A DNA stretch of 64,000 nucleotides, from assembly GCA_900316845.1 (NCBI GenBank), contig ONEG01000001.1, positions 143,803 through 207,802 on the forward strand, given 5' to 3'. Origin of the DNA: an uncultured Bacteroidales bacterium. GTDB lineage: Bacteria > Bacteroidota > Bacteroidia > Bacteroidales > Paludibacteraceae. Made by a program: the position numbers and the translations under genes. Shown here piece by piece: positions 58,054-64,000 of the stretch; position 1 is the stretch's first letter, and the number at the start of each line of letters is the position of its first letter. The notes under the pieces are model-generated. The model did no database searches. It had not been told where the DNA came from and was given only the letters and a program-made list of their open reading frames with translations.

Positions 58054-59361
58054 TTAATCTTCTCGTTTGATGCAAGCGCCGATAGCATTGAGGCGGTGCT
58101 CGATGTCTTCGTAGCCGCGGTCGATCTGGTCGATATGGTCAATCTTGCTGGTGCCATCCGCACTCATGGCGGCAATCAGCATCGCTATACCCGCACGGAT
58201 ATCCGGGCTGGTCATGTTGTTTCGTTTGAGTTGGCGGGTGTGGTCGTGTCCGATGACTACCGCCCTGTGCGGGTCGCAAAGAATGATCTGTGCGCCCATG
58301 TCTATCAGTTTATCGACGAAGAACAAGCGGCTTTCGAACATCTTCTGGTGAATCAAAACAGAGCCCTTCGCTTGTGTTGCCACCACTAAAAGTACAGATA
58401 ACAAGTCCGGCGTCAGACCCGGCCATGGGGCATCAGCGACGGTTAGGATGGAGCCATCGAGGAACGATTCGATCTGGTAATGTTCCTGCGCAGGAATAAC
58501 GAGGTCGTCGCCTTCTTCGTCAATACGGATTCCCAGACGACGGAAGGCATCGGGGATGATTCCAAGATCTTTGATTCCGGCATTTTTGATGCGTAGTTCG
58601 GAGCCGGTGATAGCCGCCATGCCGATGAACGAGCCCACCTCAATCATATCCGGCAGGAGTTTATGTTGTGCGCCGTGAAGTTCTTTGACGCCCTCTATGG
58701 TCAGGAGGTTCGACCCCACTCCGCTGATTTTCGCACCCATGTTATTCAAAAGCCGGCATAGTTGCTGCACGTACGGTTCACAAGCGGCGTTGTAGATCGT
58801 GGTGGTTCCTTTCGCAAGAACTGACGCCATGATAATATTTGCCGTTCCGGTGACAGACGCTTCGTCGAGCAGCATGTACGTACCTTGGAGGTGCTTGCCC
58901 TCAAAACGGTAAGCCAGCAGTTCCTGGTCGTATTCGAACGTCGCGCCGAGGTTCACCATGCCCTGAAAATGCGTATCCAGACGCCGACGGCCTATCTTGT
59001 CTCCGCCGGGCTTGGCGTACGTCACTTCGCCTAATCGCGCCAAGAGCGGACCAATCAACATAACCGAACCGCGAAGTTTGTTGCATTTCTTGAGGAAATC
59101 CGCACTCCTTAGATACGCCGTGTCGAGGTTTGCCGCCGTGAAGGCAAATTTGCCTTTCGCCAACTTCTCCACGGTCACGCCTATCGAACCGAGCAGGTCG
59201 ATGAGGTTATTGACGTCCAGGATATTCGGCAGGTTGTCGATTACGACCGTCTCTTTGGTCAGGAGCACGGCACAGAGGACTTGCAATGCCTCGTTTTTCG
59301 CGCCTTGCGGGGTGATGGATCCATGGAGTTTATGTCCGCCTTCGACGATAAATGATGCCAT
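58054..59361 (-). CDS. murA: UDP-N-acetylglucosamine 1-carboxyvinyltransferase with Asp at the fosfomycin site
   Basis: 435 residues. It transfers enolpyruvate from PEP to UDP-GlcNAc, the first committed step of peptidoglycan synthesis. EPSP-synthase-like fold with GSITPQGAKNEALQVL (Lys22-type), LRGSVMLIGPLLARLGEVTY and the active loop PGGDKIGRRRLDTHF, where Asp121 takes the place of the usual Cys115. Enzymes with Asp here are insensitive to fosfomycin; this is normal in Bacteroidota. The C-terminus has GIAMLIAAMSADGTSKIDHI. It follows murB after 35 bp, so two consecutive steps of the pathway are together. Confidence 0.96.
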   Translation of the reverse strand: MASFIVEGGHKLHGSITPQGAKNEALQVLCAVLLTKETVVIDNLPNILDVNNLIDLLGSIGVTVEKLAKGKFAFTAANLDTAYLRSADFLKKCNKLRGSVMLIGPLLARLGEVTYAKPGGDKIGRRRLDTHFQGMVNLGATFEYDQELLAYRFEGKHLQGTYMLLDEASVTGTANIIMASVLAKGTTTIYNAACEPYVQQLCRLLNNMGAKISGVGSNLLTIEGVKELHGAQHKLLPDMIEVGSFIGMAAITGSELRIKNAGIKDLGIIPDAFRRLGIRIDEEGDDLVIPAQEHYQIESFLDGSILTVADAPWPGLTPDLLSVLLVVATQAKGSVLIHQKMFESRLFFVDKLIDMGAQIILCDPHRAVVIGHDHTRQLKRNNMTSPDIRAGIAMLIAAMSADGTSKIDHIDQIDRGYEDIEHRLNAIGACIKRED

Positions 59362-59366
59362 TTATG

Positions 59367-59400
59367 AATTAAAAATTAAAAATTACGAATTAAAAATTAT
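59367..59400. repeat. A+T-rich tandem repeat between murB and murA
   Basis: aattaaaaattaaaaattac then gaattaaaaattat; the same motif as at 10917-10955 and 32080-32110. Confidence 0.7.
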
Positions 59401-60326
59401 ATGTAGTTTACCTCCGGTCGAATATCAATGCCGAATTTCTCTTTGACGCTCGCGCTGACTTGCGCTGCAAGGGCGATGATTTCGTCCGGCGTGGCGTGGT
59501 TGGCGTTAACGATGACCAGCGGTTGTTTGGGCCACACCTGCGCGCCGCCAAGCGTCTTTCCTTTCCATCCGCATTGCTCGATGAGCCACGCAGCAGGAAT
59601 TTTCACACCTTGCGGGGAAGGAAAATTAGGCATATCCGGGTATATCTTTAGTAACTCATTCGCTTTCTCTTCGGGCACGAACGGATTCATGAAGAACGAA
59701 CCCGCGGAACCCACTTCGCCGACCGTCGGCAGTTTTGCCATACGGGTCTGGATGATCTCCTCGCGGGTCTTGGTCGCGTCACCGGGTTTTACTTTATAGA
59801 CCACCGACGTGACGATATATCTGCCTTTCAGCTCATGCTTGAATATACTGTCGCGATAACCGAACCGGCATTCCTCATTGCTGAACACGCGCTCCTCGAG
59901 GGTCTCGACTTCTAATGTATTCACCCGCAGGATCACATCTTTCGCTTCCACGCCGTACGCGCCGACGTTCTGTACCGCCGAGGCACCCACTTCGCCGGGA
60001 ATGAGACTCAGTTTCTCCAATCCGCTATAGCCCATATCGGTCAGTTGGGCAATCATATCGTCGAGCCGCAAACCGTTCTGCGCCTCGACTGTCTCGTCGT
60101 CCAAGAACCGCGCACGCGCCATCCCGGAATGCAGGATCACGCCGTCAAAATCTTTCGTGAAGAGCAGATTGGATCCCTGCCCGATATGCAAAATTCGTTC
60201 GCCCTTGTACATTTTTAGCGCCTCGCGCAATTCGTCCAGCGAGTAGTACTCGATGAACAGTTTTGCTTTAGCGTCGATGCCGAAGGTGTTATACGGCAGA
60301 AGGGATATATTAGATACAACTTGCAT
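59397..60326 (-). CDS. murB: UDP-N-acetylenolpyruvoylglucosamine reductase
   Basis: 309 residues from the ATG at 60326 (MQVVSNISL). It reduces the MurA product to UDP-MurNAc with NADPH and FAD. Family features: NTFGIDAKAKLFIEYYS, ILHIGQGSNLLFTKDFDGVI (FAD-binding), SLIPGEVGASAVQNVGAYGV, VGSAGSFFMNPFV (the GSFF motif supplies the catalytic Ser) and PAAWLIEQCGWKGKTLGGAQ, with the final acid in the ITA/REV-like EVNYI region. It overlaps the end of nadE by 17 bp. Confidence 0.96.
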   Translation of the reverse strand: MQVVSNISLLPYNTFGIDAKAKLFIEYYSLDELREALKMYKGERILHIGQGSNLLFTKDFDGVILHSGMARARFLDDETVEAQNGLRLDDMIAQLTDMGYSGLEKLSLIPGEVGASAVQNVGAYGVEAKDVILRVNTLEVETLEERVFSNEECRFGYRDSIFKHELKGRYIVTSVVYKVKPGDATKTREEIIQTRMAKLPTVGEVGSAGSFFMNPFVPEEKANELLKIYPDMPNFPSPQGVKIPAAWLIEQCGWKGKTLGGAQVWPKQPLVIVNANHATPDEIIALAAQVSASVKEKFGIDIRPEVNYI

Positions 60327-62241
60327 CGCTCGGCATTCTCCAATCGCCCCGCGGGGACAGTGAAACATTTACTACTTTCGGTCCGTCTGGCATCGCGGAA
60401 CGCTTGAACTGCTGCGTACAGAAACGGCGCATAAAGGTGTTGAGCCATTTCTCGATGGTCGCTTCGTCGTATTGGTCTTCAAAGGCCTGGCACGCCATGT
60501 ATTTGATTTTCTCGCGGGTGAAACCGAATCGCATAAAATAGTACAGGAAGAAATCATGCAGCTCGTACGGGCCTACTTTGTCTTCGGTCTTCTGCGCGAT
60601 CTCTCCGTTCTCGTCGGTGGGCAGCAGTTCCGGAGAAACCGGTGTCTCTACCACGTCGAGCAGGATGGAACGCAGCGGTTCGCCGTAGAGGTTCTCTGCC
60701 GCATATCTGACAAGATATTTCACCAGCGTCTTCGGGATACCTGCATTGATGCCGTACATCGACATCTGATCGCCGTTATAGGTGCACCAGCCGAGTGCTA
60801 ACTCGCTCAGATCGCCTGTCCCGACCACAATGCCGTTCAGTTCGTTCGCCAGATCCATGAGGATCATCGTCCGCACACGCGCTTGCGCATTCTCATACGT
60901 CGCGTCGCGTACGTCCATGTCGTGTCCTATGTCATTCAGATGCTGCGTCGTCACCTCGCAGATGGATATCTCGCGGTGGGTGATTCCGAGCTCTTCCATG
61001 AGTTGCAACGCGTTCTGGTAGGTTCTGTCCGAAGTGCCGAAGCCCGGCATCGTGACGCCCACGACGCGGCTGCGGTCATAGCCCAGCAGATCGGCTGTCT
61101 GCACGCAAACCAACAACGCTAACGTACTGTCCAGACCTCCGGAGATACCGAGAACCACGGTCTCGGAGCGGGTATGTTCCCATCGCCGCGCAAGGGCAGA
61201 TGTCTGTATAGAGAACACGTCCATGCAGTACTGGTCTTCCTTGTCTTTCTTGGGTAAGAAGGGTGACGGCGAGAAGGTGCGATGGATCGGTTCGGTAATA
61301 TCTTCCTCCCGCTCGATAGGCGCCACGTTGATATGGCGGTAATGGCCGGCTTTGTCCTTCGTGAAGTTCGTATTCCGCTGCCTGTCGGTACGCAAACGCT
61401 CGATATCGATCTCTTGAATAATCATCGTGTTCTCGCGTTGGAACCGTTCGCCCGTGGTCAGGATATCACCGTTCTCCGCGATATACGTACTACCGGAGAA
61501 CACGACATCGGTCGTCGATTCGCCCACACCCGAAGAGGTATAGACATAACCGCAGTGGACGCGTGCCGACTGCTGCTTGATCATCTGTTTGCGGAAGATA
61601 TGTTTGCCGATGATGCAGTTCGAGGAGGAGAGGTTAAAGATGATCTCGGCTCCTTGGATAGCCAGCTGAGTGGATGGCGGCAGCGGAGACCAGAGGTCCT
61701 CACATATCTCGATTCCAAACGTATAATTGCGGGTACAGAATAGCAGATCCGTTCCAAACGGCACTTCCCCACTCCATATCTCTATCTTCGGGATCCTCGG
61801 AGCAATGCCGCCGGGCGTATATTCGCGTGCCGCACGGCCCGAAGTGAACCACCGCTTCTCGTAGAACTCGCCCGTGTTCGGCAGGTTGACTTTCGGCACA
61901 ACGCCCATCACCTCGCCGTCTGTCATCACAAAAGCGCAGTTGAACAGGTCGTTATCCACCGGCAGCGGCGCGCCCACTAACACGATGATCGCTTTGCCGC
62001 GGGTGTAGTCGCATATCGCTTCCAGCTCCCGCATGCAGCTCTGTTGCAGCTGTTGCGTGAAGAACAAATCCGCGCAGGTATAGCCCGTCACCGTCAGTTC
62101 CGGAAAACAGATAACCTCCACTCCCTGCTCTATCGCCTCGTCAATCTGAACTTTCACCTGCTCCGCATTGTAGCGGCAATCTGCCACGCGCATCGTCGGC
62201 ACAGCGGCCGCCACACGCACAAATCCAAAATTGCTGTTCAT
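60310..62241 (-). CDS. nadE: Glutamine-dependent NAD+ synthetase
   Basis: 643 residues, two fused domains. The N-terminal nitrilase-like glutaminase (about 1-270) has the Glu-Lys-Cys triad in ICFPELTVTGYTCADLF, KVNLPNTGEFYEKRWF and FGIEICEDLWSPL. The C-terminal NAD synthase (about 320-640) has the ATP-binding SGGLDSTLALLVCVQTADLL and GVTMPGFGTSDRT, GTGDLSELALGWCTYNGDQM. It amidates NaAD with glutamine-derived ammonia carried through a tunnel. First gene of the long minus-strand run nadE-murB-murA-hpt-dsbD-rlmB-rluA-pectate lyase, with its own promoter. Confidence 0.97.
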   Translation of the reverse strand: MNSNFGFVRVAAAVPTMRVADCRYNAEQVKVQIDEAIEQGVEVICFPELTVTGYTCADLFFTQQLQQSCMRELEAICDYTRGKAIIVLVGAPLPVDNDLFNCAFVMTDGEVMGVVPKVNLPNTGEFYEKRWFTSGRAAREYTPGGIAPRIPKIEIWSGEVPFGTDLLFCTRNYTFGIEICEDLWSPLPPSTQLAIQGAEIIFNLSSSNCIIGKHIFRKQMIKQQSARVHCGYVYTSSGVGESTTDVVFSGSTYIAENGDILTTGERFQRENTMIIQEIDIERLRTDRQRNTNFTKDKAGHYRHINVAPIEREEDITEPIHRTFSPSPFLPKKDKEDQYCMDVFSIQTSALARRWEHTRSETVVLGISGGLDSTLALLVCVQTADLLGYDRSRVVGVTMPGFGTSDRTYQNALQLMEELGITHREISICEVTTQHLNDIGHDMDVRDATYENAQARVRTMILMDLANELNGIVVGTGDLSELALGWCTYNGDQMSMYGINAGIPKTLVKYLVRYAAENLYGEPLRSILLDVVETPVSPELLPTDENGEIAQKTEDKVGPYELHDFFLYYFMRFGFTREKIKYMACQAFEDQYDEATIEKWLNTFMRRFCTQQFKRSAMPDGPKVVNVSLSPRGDWRMPSDASCI

Positions 62242-62268
62242 AAATTCATTTATACATTTTTAGCGCAC

Positions 62269-62298
62269 AAAGATACAACTTTTTTTGCACATATCAAA
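62269..62298 (-). promoter_or_regulatory. Promoter of nadE
   Basis: TTTG (62295-62298), 18 bp, TATCTTTG (62269-62276) on the minus strand. Interlocks with the opposite promoter at 62284-62315. Confidence 0.75.
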
Positions 62299-62315
62299 AT
62301 TTTTTTGTAATTTTG
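62284..62315 (+). promoter_or_regulatory. Promoter of the CarboxypepD_reg protein; decides its start
   Basis: TTTG (62284-62287), 20 bp, TAATTTTG (62308-62315). The transcript begins near 62322, so translation starts at ATG 62334, not at the earlier ATG 62313. Confidence 0.82.
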
Positions 62316-62333
62316 CGCCATATTTTGATAGAA

Positions 62334-63653
62334 ATGAAGACTTTGGTATTCATATTAGCTCTTGTAAGCTCCTTTATAGGCCGTGTAGTGGACCAGAACG
62401 GCGAACCGATTCCGTACGCTACGGTCTATCCAGAGATTGCGCCGGAATGGGGCACGGCGACCAATAATGACGGTTTTTTCCGCTTTGAGGCGAACCTCAC
62501 CAAAGATAGCCGAATCATCGTCTCCTGTATCGGTTATGAGAAGAAAACAGTCTTTACGGAGCAACTTCTCTTAAACAGCGAAGCCCTAAACAGCGAAGCG
62601 TTAAACGGCGTAGCCATAATAACCCTCGTTGAGCAGCCCATCGCCCTTGAGGAGACCGTCGTCGCCGCCAAGAAAAGCAAACAACGCAACAAACGCAAAC
62701 AGATGGCGGAGCTCCTCCACGCCGTTTATGTGAAGCTCGAGGAGCAGTTCCCTGATGACAATGCCCAATACCAGGTTGTCAGCGACGTCCGGATGCTTTC
62801 CGACGGCAGCACTTGGGGTATGGAGCAGATGATTGCGAATATCGTCGTCCTACCCGAACGCGCCAAAGAAGGACGTGACTCCGTGCAGTTTCAGGGACGT
62901 TTCTGCAAACGCTTCTTCGATGCCCGCAAACGCGCGCAAGCGGATTCTATTCTTGCCTCCGATGCCCTTGAACGCATGGAACAGAAAGCGGCTCCGAAAG
63001 GTCATCCTGCCAATATGTTACGCAGGGCGGCAAACGCCGTAGATAGCGGCGTCGTGGTGCATCGTGCGCTTTTCGGCATCGGAAATATGCGCTATGATTT
63101 TGAGCAAGCAATGACCGACACCAGGCATTGGACCGTTTCCAATGAGTCCGAAGGAGAGACCGTTCTCACCCACACACAGTCGGTCAGCCGGTACTTAGGA
63201 TGCTTCAAGATGACGTTCCAACGCCATTATATAGTGGATTCGCGCACGTACGAAGTGCGCCGTTTCTCCGAGCACGCGGAGGTCAAGGTCTTCATTCCGT
63301 TTGGCATCAAACTCAATGCCGACCAACTGCAGATGCTCAATCTCGTCAACATGAGCGAGAACTCCATCGAGAAATTCCGCCTCAAACGTCTCCGCGGCAC
63401 TGTCGATCTCAACACCATCTACCAACGCCGTCCCGTTACTTCCGCCTCTTCCGTCTCTTCCGCTGAGCGTGTCTATATTCTCGAGAAGAACATGATCTGC
63501 GACGCGCATATCTTAGGTTCCAAGAAGGCGGAAATCCCCTTAATTATCAAAGCCACGCAACGTGTGACGGACCTCAAGACAGAGAACGTCAAACCTCTCT
63601 CCCCGTCCCAAATCACCCGTCGCGTCCGCCGCGAGATCGTTGAGATCTATTGA
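62334..63653 (+). CDS. Secreted protein with CarboxypepD_reg-like domain
   Basis: 439 residues. A short signal peptide (MKTLVFILALVSSFIG) leads straight into a CarboxypepD_reg/CNA-B-like beta-sandwich (about 17-95: GRVVDQNGEPIPYATVYPEI, TATNNDGFFRFEA, IIVSCIGYEKKTVF). The rest (about 105-439) is not recognised; it is rich in charged helices then beta strands (MRYDFEQAMTDTRHWTVSNE, FKMTFQRHYIVDSRTYEVRR). Many Bacteroidota proteins share this layout and probably sit in the periplasm or outer membrane. Codons about 78-92 (LLNSEALNSEALNGVA) are written by three 15-bp repeat units. No TonB plug follows, so it is not a receptor. Confidence 0.8.
   Translation: MKTLVFILALVSSFIGRVVDQNGEPIPYATVYPEIAPEWGTATNNDGFFRFEANLTKDSRIIVSCIGYEKKTVFTEQLLLNSEALNSEALNGVAIITLVEQPIALEETVVAAKKSKQRNKRKQMAELLHAVYVKLEEQFPDDNAQYQVVSDVRMLSDGSTWGMEQMIANIVVLPERAKEGRDSVQFQGRFCKRFFDARKRAQADSILASDALERMEQKAAPKGHPANMLRRAANAVDSGVVVHRALFGIGNMRYDFEQAMTDTRHWTVSNESEGETVLTHTQSVSRYLGCFKMTFQRHYIVDSRTYEVRRFSEHAEVKVFIPFGIKLNADQLQMLNLVNMSENSIEKFRLKRLRGTVDLNTIYQRRPVTSASSVSSAERVYILEKNMICDAHILGSKKAEIPLIIKATQRVTDLKTENVKPLSPSQITRRVRREIVEIY
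62569..62615 (+). repeat. 15-bp coding tandem repeat (x3) in the CarboxypepD_reg protein
   Basis: Units ttaaacagcgaagcc, ctaaacagcgaagcg and ttaaacggcgtagcc encode LNSEALNSEALNGVA. It joins the repeat domain to the rest of the protein. Confidence 0.8.
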
Positions 63654-63676
63654 TACCAGGCTTCCACGTCCGTAAT

Positions 63677-63749
63677 GGGTACGTGATGGGTAGTACAATG
63701 ACTAACGAATATCCAACGAATAACTAACTTATCACTAACGATTGGACTT
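63677..63749 (+). repeat. 73-bp dispersed repeat, copy 2
   Basis: Matches 35584-35656 with four mismatches by eye, same orientation. Confidence 0.9.
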
Positions 63750-63908
63750 TCGGTGGACCTGATTTGAGCCGGTGACTATACAAAAAAAATGACATGACAC
63801 TTTTGACACTTTGACACTTTCTATCTTTTTGATAGCTTGCATAGTGTCTATGATGTCAAAATGTCAGGAAGCGAATAAAAATCGCACGCATTTTTGACCT
63901 TTTGTCTT

Positions 63909-64000
63909 TTCCTAAATTTAGTAGACAGTTTTTTGATTATTTTCCTAAGTTAGTAGACACTCTTCCTAACTTTGTTGACACTTTCCTAAAAAAGTAGACA
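63909..64000 (+). repeat. Array of four 18-19-bp units (ttcctaaNttagtagaca) reaching the window edge
   Basis: Units at 63909-63927, 63942-63959, 63963-63980 and 63983-64000. Read on the minus strand each begins TGTCwACtaa and ends TTAGGAA. Spacings are 14, 3 and 2 bp. The array may continue beyond the window. Confidence 0.8.

Larger units (their letters stand above)
63654..64000. other. Gene-free repeat-rich right end of the window
   Basis: It holds the second 73-bp dispersed repeat (63677-63749), a cluster of tgacactt words with short palindromes (63790-63870), and four copies of an 18-19-bp unit (63909-64000). No coding frame is credible. Confidence 0.75.

Noticed and set aside
63909-64000. 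CRISPR array
   Set aside because: Units are only 18-19 bp, diverge from each other, and the gaps of 2-14 bp are far too short and irregular for spacers; no cas genes are present.

Overview
The window comes from a chromosome of a Bacteroidota bacterium, most likely order Bacteroidales (Prevotella/Bacteroides-like). The evidence is the recurring Bacteroidota promoter (TTTG, about 20 bp, then TAnnTTTG) found upstream of many genes, the start codons placed by those promoters rather than by clear Shine-Dalgarno sites, and the gene content: a C10-peptidase Spi propeptide, TonB-dependent receptors with CarboxypepD_reg domains, DUF2723, WbuC, EF-G2, MurA with Asp at the fosfomycin site, and a pectate lyase with a T9SS-like tail. 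No rRNA, tRNA or CRISPR array was seen.

Layout. 1-3.8 kb is an accessory stretch on the minus strand: the 5' part of a C10-type protease gene, a TonB-C-like protein, two small membrane proteins, and a free-standing kinase domain of the kind found in polyvalent phage/plasmid proteins. The kinase gene lies next to a 227-bp segment bounded by perfect 14-bp inverted repeats. 3.8-14 kb (minus) holds two operons: lrp-trpS-lipoprotein-FadL-like, and DUF2723-cobW-outer-membrane protein-thioesterase. A methyltransferase gene diverges from lrp through interlocking promoters. 14.2-26 kb (plus) is a polysaccharide locus: two nucleotide-sugar dehydrogenases, a Wzx flippase, a Wzy-like polymerase/ligase, five glycosyltransferases, an epimerase, a WecA-like initiating transferase and WbuC. 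It runs directly into gltX, then recQ. Its middle is visibly more A+T-rich than its surroundings. 29-35 kb (minus) holds an AsmA-like gene, tsf, rpsB, rpsI, rplM and nhaC. 35.9-45.4 kb holds uvrA, two overlapping TonB receptors and a divergent EF-G. 45.5-52.6 kb (plus) holds a dehydrogenase-lipoprotein-pepT-gcvT-patatin-tetR run and an acyl-CoA synthetase. 52.7-62.2 kb (minus) is a long tightly packed run nadE-murB-murA-hpt-dsbD-rlmB-rluA-pectate lyase. The window closes with a CarboxypepD_reg protein and a repeat-rich non-coding end.

The most unusual feature is the density of short repeats. Several families (heptamers of the form NTCAGNN, a roughly 35-bp CCTCCC/GGGAGG palindrome, a CTGACAGA family, and an AAATGACCAAATGGT minisatellite) occur between genes and also in frame inside conserved genes (uvrA, recQ, the rluA family, dsbD, DUF2723, an O-methyltransferase). 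This resembles the Rickettsia palindromic elements and the cyanobacterial heptamer repeats. Others are a 73-bp dispersed repeat (35.6 and 63.7 kb), a 34-bp repeat that creates duplicated upstream ORFs overlapping the uvrA start, and an 18-bp repeat array at the right edge that may be a mobile-element end. Gene functions are inferred by reading motifs; no database search was run.
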